A stretch of DNA of 64,000 nucleotides from Candidatus Aminicenantes bacterium UBA647. Its GTDB lineage: Bacteria; Acidobacteriota; Aminicenantia; UBA2199. Both the position numbers and the translations under genes were made by a program. This document shows, piece after piece, positions 61,790 through 64,000 of this stretch (position 1 is the first letter of the stretch; each line of letters begins with the position of its first letter). The notes beneath the pieces were generated by a model. It saw only the letters and a program-made list of their open reading frames with translations, searched no databases and had not been told where the DNA came from. The stretch lies in NCBI GenBank assembly GCA_002299555.1, contig DBOL01000025.1, positions 1-64,000 on the forward strand, read 5' to 3'.

Positions 61790-62882
61790 ATTCTCCAAAT
61801 GCATATACATTAACTTTATTTTTCCCAAAATTAGAAGTTATATACAATAAATATTCGGCTTTAAAATCCGGAGAAATATATTTGGAAAACAAAGATAAAT
61901 TTTCATAATCAATTGTAATCGCCGCCGGCATATAAAGGTTATACCTCTCCCTTCCGGGCCCAAGCATGTGAAGGAGTAATTTCTTTTCTTTATTAAATAT
62001 CTGTACATTCTGAAATGCAGAATCGATTACATATATCCGCCCCTGTTTGTCAATATCGATCCCCTTCGCTCTGACAAAATTTCCCGGGCGATCACCGATA
62101 CGCCCCAGACTGTCAATATATTTTCCATTGATATCAAAGATAGATACTCTGTTATTTGTTGAGTCAACAATAAAGATTTTGTTCTCAAAAATTTTTATAC
62201 TTGTCGGATGATACAATTGCCCTTCCATCCTCCCCTTTTCACCGATCCGCCTTAAAATTTCCCCTGTCCTGATATCCAACACAAGAATCTGATGGGCTTT
62301 TACATCACTGACAAACAGTTCATCTCCTCTAATATCAATATCAGATGGAGAAAACTCCCTCTTTTCACCATATACTTTCAGCAGATCACCATCAATATTA
62401 TAAGCAAGAACCTGCTTTCTTAACATGTCTGCAACATATATAATGTTATTTTCTTTATCAATTGTTATATTCACGGGCTTTAAAAGTCTGCCCTGACCTT
62501 TATATCCCAAAAATCCAAGTTTCCTTTTTACCAGATCCAGAGTAACAACAACGTTGCTTCTGGAATCACATACATATATAACTCCTCTGTATGAATCAAC
62601 ACCATGTGCCTTTTTTATTACAAAATCTTTCTTTGTCTCAGAACCGGCAACAAATCTAAAGAATTTACTTTTCTTTTTCTCAATATCACTTGAAGTAGTG
62701 AAAGTTGTCAGATATTGATATCTGGGTTTTGCCGGCAAAGGCGGAAAAAAAACATATTTTTTTTTGTTATCAGGGGAAGTTTTCAGTGTATTATACTTTG
62801 AGCAGAAAGGGAATAGCGTCACCAATAACATAATCATTACAAGTGATAGTGTTTTCCCGATTCTCATGTCCAAGGGATGCAT
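61776..62882 (-). CDS. NHL-repeat beta-propeller lipoprotein
   Basis: The 368-aa product has a signal peptide with lipobox (FPFC, Cys about 27). A basic stretch leads into a six-blade NHL propeller: GVDSYRGVIYVCDSRSN, FLGYKGQGRLLKPVNI, DIDIRGDELFVSDVKAHQ, IGEKGRMEGQLYHPTSI, SLGRIGDRPGNFVRAKGI. It resembles the second NHL protein at 58351. The start at 62882 is preferred because AAGGAGAG lies just before it and would be inside the reading frame of an earlier ATG. It heads the seven-gene operon. Confidence 0.84.
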   Translation of the reverse strand: MHPLDMRIGKTLSLVMIMLLVTLFPFCSKYNTLKTSPDNKKKYVFFPPLPAKPRYQYLTTFTTSSDIEKKKSKFFRFVAGSETKKDFVIKKAHGVDSYRGVIYVCDSRSNVVVTLDLVKRKLGFLGYKGQGRLLKPVNITIDKENNIIYVADMLRKQVLAYNIDGDLLKVYGEKREFSPSDIDIRGDELFVSDVKAHQILVLDIRTGEILRRIGEKGRMEGQLYHPTSIKIFENKIFIVDSTNNRVSIFDINGKYIDSLGRIGDRPGNFVRAKGIDIDKQGRIYVIDSAFQNVQIFNKEKKLLLHMLGPGRERYNLYMPAAITIDYENLSLFSKYISPDFKAEYLLYITSNFGKNKVNVYAFGEYEEK

Positions 62883-62927
62883 TTCTCTCTCCTTCAATGA
62901 AACTATAAAACAATATTACCAAAAGGA

Positions 62928-62933
62928 ATTATA
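62928..62933 (-). promoter_or_regulatory. Possible -10 of the seven-gene cytochrome operon
   Basis: TATAAT on the minus strand lies about 46 bases before the operon's first start codon. The position 17 bases upstream is a T-run belonging to the adjacent terminator, so the -35 is poor. Read-through from the tetraheme gene is an alternative source of transcription. Confidence 0.3.
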
Positions 62934-62949
62934 AAATTAAAGAATCCTA

Positions 62950-62983
62950 AAAAAAAAGCCCCGATCGTAACCGAGGCTTTTTT
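62950..62983. terminator. Intrinsic terminator between the tetraheme gene and the seven-gene operon
   Basis: GCCCCG (62958-62963) pairs with CGAGGC (62972-62977), one G-T pair included, flanked by A- and T-runs. On the minus strand it lies just after the tetraheme gene stop at 63014 and should separate it from the downstream operon. Confidence 0.75.
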
Positions 62984-63013
62984 GTTACTTTTTAACTTAA
63001 TACAACAATAAAA

Positions 63014-63655
63014 TTATTTGTTATGACAGGTCAGACAAAGAGCACTCTGAACATTGCTCTTTCTGAGAAGATTTGCTACATTTGCAGTATTGTGAACATC
63101 ATGACAAGACGAGCACTCAAGAAGGTTATTACCGGCACCCTCTAGCATATCATCATCGATATTCGCTCCCAATCCGGACGCAGTCAAAGTCGGATCATGA
63201 AGTTCGGTATCCAGAGCAACTAAAGCTACATCGTAAGCAATGGAGATCGGATGATCATTTGACAAATCCAGACCTACATTAGCAGCACCTGTTAAAGGTA
63301 CCGTTCCAACTGTACCGCCAAAGCTGTCCAGTGCAGTAACGCCATCATGACATGATAAACACAGCAATGAAACCCCGGCAGGATCCCCTACTGTTGCATT
63401 CATATCATATCCTGCTCCATAATTTACGAATGTTTGAGTTGATTCTGTATGATTCCATAGTGGAGCATCTGTAATTGTTGCGTCACCATTATGAGGAGTA
63501 TGACATGGCTGACATAACTCGCCTCCAGTCCCACTATTCCATGCATCTGCATTAAATCCGGTTCCGTCGCTAAAATCATGAGCTGAACCACCAATCAGAG
63601 CATAAAGACCTGCTGCAACCGTGATCGAAAGTAAAATAAATAATACTTTTTTCAT
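63014..63655 (-). CDS. Small secreted tetraheme cytochrome, OmcE-like module
   Basis: The 213-aa product has a Sec signal (MKKVLFILLSITVAAGLYA) and four heme motifs, CQPCH, CLSCH, CSSCH and CLTCH. Around them are SAHDFSDG, CHTPHNG, PLWNH, CLSCHDG, DHPIS and CHDVH. This layout is shared with the N-terminal module of the 12-heme protein at 56672. It also recalls small tetraheme cytochromes such as Geobacter OmcE, which polymerise into extracellular filaments; filament formation here is only a hypothesis. The start is ATG 63655, with GGAG 7 bases upstream. It has its own promoter and terminator. Confidence 0.88.
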   Translation of the reverse strand: MKKVLFILLSITVAAGLYALIGGSAHDFSDGTGFNADAWNSGTGGELCQPCHTPHNGDATITDAPLWNHTESTQTFVNYGAGYDMNATVGDPAGVSLLCLSCHDGVTALDSFGGTVGTVPLTGAANVGLDLSNDHPISIAYDVALVALDTELHDPTLTASGLGANIDDDMLEGAGNNLLECSSCHDVHNTANVANLLRKSNVQSALCLTCHNK

Positions 63656-63708
63656 TATAAACTCCTTTAAAATTAATTTAATATGACATTTCCATGACAT
63701 ACAAAGAT

Positions 63709-63737
63709 AATATAGATTCAAATCGTTTATATGTCAA
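63709..63737 (-). promoter_or_regulatory. Promoter of the tetraheme cytochrome
   Basis: On the minus strand, TTGACA (63737-63732) and TATATT (63714-63709) are separated by 17 bases. The predicted transcription start is near 63702, about 47 bases before the ATG at 63655. Confidence 0.65.
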
Positions 63738-63779
63738 TTATATCGAGTCCTATTTACGGTTTGATTTATGAAAAATCTA

Positions 63780-63799
63780 TTTGCAACTTTAGTTGCAAA
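63780..63799. promoter_or_regulatory. Perfect inverted repeat TTTGCAACT-TT-AGTTGCAAA
   Basis: A 20-base dyad with perfect 9-bp arms lies in the 207-bp gap between the tetraheme gene and the rightmost plus-strand gene. It is centred about 87 bases upstream of the tetraheme gene's predicted start and about 73 bases upstream of the right-hand start codon. No T-run follows it in a terminator orientation, so an operator is the better reading. Confidence 0.55.
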
Positions 63800-63862
63800 A
63801 AAAAAGCAAACATGGTATTAAATATTTAATGAAGTTGACAATCTATAAAGGGAGAAATTATT

Positions 63863-64000
63863 GTGAATATTTTTAAAAATAAAGGAAGTATTGTGACAGC
63901 AATGCTGATGATAGGATTCCTGGCCTTCTCCGGGTCGGGAACCGAACTCTCCGCAGAAAATAAAATTGAACCCAAGATCCATAACGGGAAACTTCTGCAG
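63863..64000 (+). CDS. Secreted protein, 3' end outside window
   Basis: A frame opens at GTG 63863, preceded by GGGAG about 9 bases upstream, and stays open for 46 codons to the window edge. The encoded N-terminus is a plausible Sec signal (TAMLMIGFLAFSGSG... LSA) followed by mature sequence starting near AENKIEPK. No heme motif is yet reached. It is divergent from the tetraheme cytochrome, so it could belong to the same physiological system. Confidence 0.6.
   Translation, partial: MNIFKNKGSIVTAMLMIGFLAFSGSGTELSAENKIEPKIHNGKLLQ

Noticed and set aside
1..64000. CRISPR array, prophage, insertion sequence or integrated element
   Set aside because: No regularly spaced repeats, transposase, integrase or phage structural genes were seen; gene content is chromosomal throughout.

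Overview
The window looks like chromosomal DNA of an AT-rich, Gram-negative, probably anaerobic or facultatively anaerobic bacterium from an uncultivated or poorly sampled lineage. Evidence for a Gram-negative envelope is LpxC and LpxD (lipid A synthesis), many lipoboxes and several outer-membrane beta-barrels. Evidence for respiration is a Na+-pumping NADH:quinone reductase (nqrE, nqrF, apbE) and eight CXXCH-rich cytochromes. The mix of DUF5916, BNR, NHL and 6-bladed propeller proteins, a TPR-linked Ser/Thr kinase and a GH109-like oxidoreductase recalls Acidobacteriota/Aminicenantes-type genomes, but I cannot assign a phylum from sequence alone. Readable sigma70-type promoters (TTGACA-N17-TATAAT class) occur throughout.

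Layout. 1-3.0 kb: end of an nqr operon (nqrE partial, nqrF, apbE, and a small NqrM-like gene that seems to start at ATA). 3.0-4.6 kb: a lipoprotein and a small beta-barrel. 4.6-8.7 kb: two divergent histidine ammonia-lyase family genes flanking thpR; the second closes a tight six-gene minus-strand operon (13.6-6.9 kb) headed by a TPR Ser/Thr kinase, then acyl-CoA dehydrogenase, FAD amine oxidoreductase, DUF2065, HutH and YHS genes. 13.7-15.1 kb: an unusual fusion of an NtrX-like receiver domain to a complete LpxC, behind a perfect consensus promoter. 15-20 kb: asparaginase, a DUF5916 protein, a GH109-like oxidoreductase. 20-28 kb: tRNA-Arg(ACG), a glycosyltransferase pair, an MBOAT/SGNH acyl-transfer pair, lpxD, a YgiQ-like radical SAM gene, htpX. 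28-35 kb: small Cys-rich and propeller proteins, a mono-heme lipoprotein, a 640-bp gene-free stretch rich in perfect palindromes, a DUF1611 (DgcN-like) plus PLP racemase pair, a BNR lipoprotein, and rpsU with two tRNAs. 35-49 kb: DEIH helicase, rarA, purL, purB, glycosyltransferases, DUF2061, pyrE.

49.3-63.7 kb is the most unusual region: about 14 kb, all minus strand, for electron transfer across the outer membrane. It holds (a) an MtrA/MtrB/decaheme-lipoprotein conduit behind its own promoter with two TGTTC-N6-GAACA sites; (b) a seven-gene, mostly start/stop-overlapping operon of two NHL propellers, a pentaheme lipoprotein, a 652-aa beta-barrel, 12- and about 15-heme cytochromes and a cysteine-free thioredoxin/TPR protein; and (c) a separately transcribed tetraheme cytochrome that shares a heme module with the 12-heme protein. 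Inferred flow: NADH to quinone through Nqr, then through periplasmic cytochromes and two outer-membrane conduits to an extracellular acceptor. The quinol-oxidising inner-membrane partner is not in the window.
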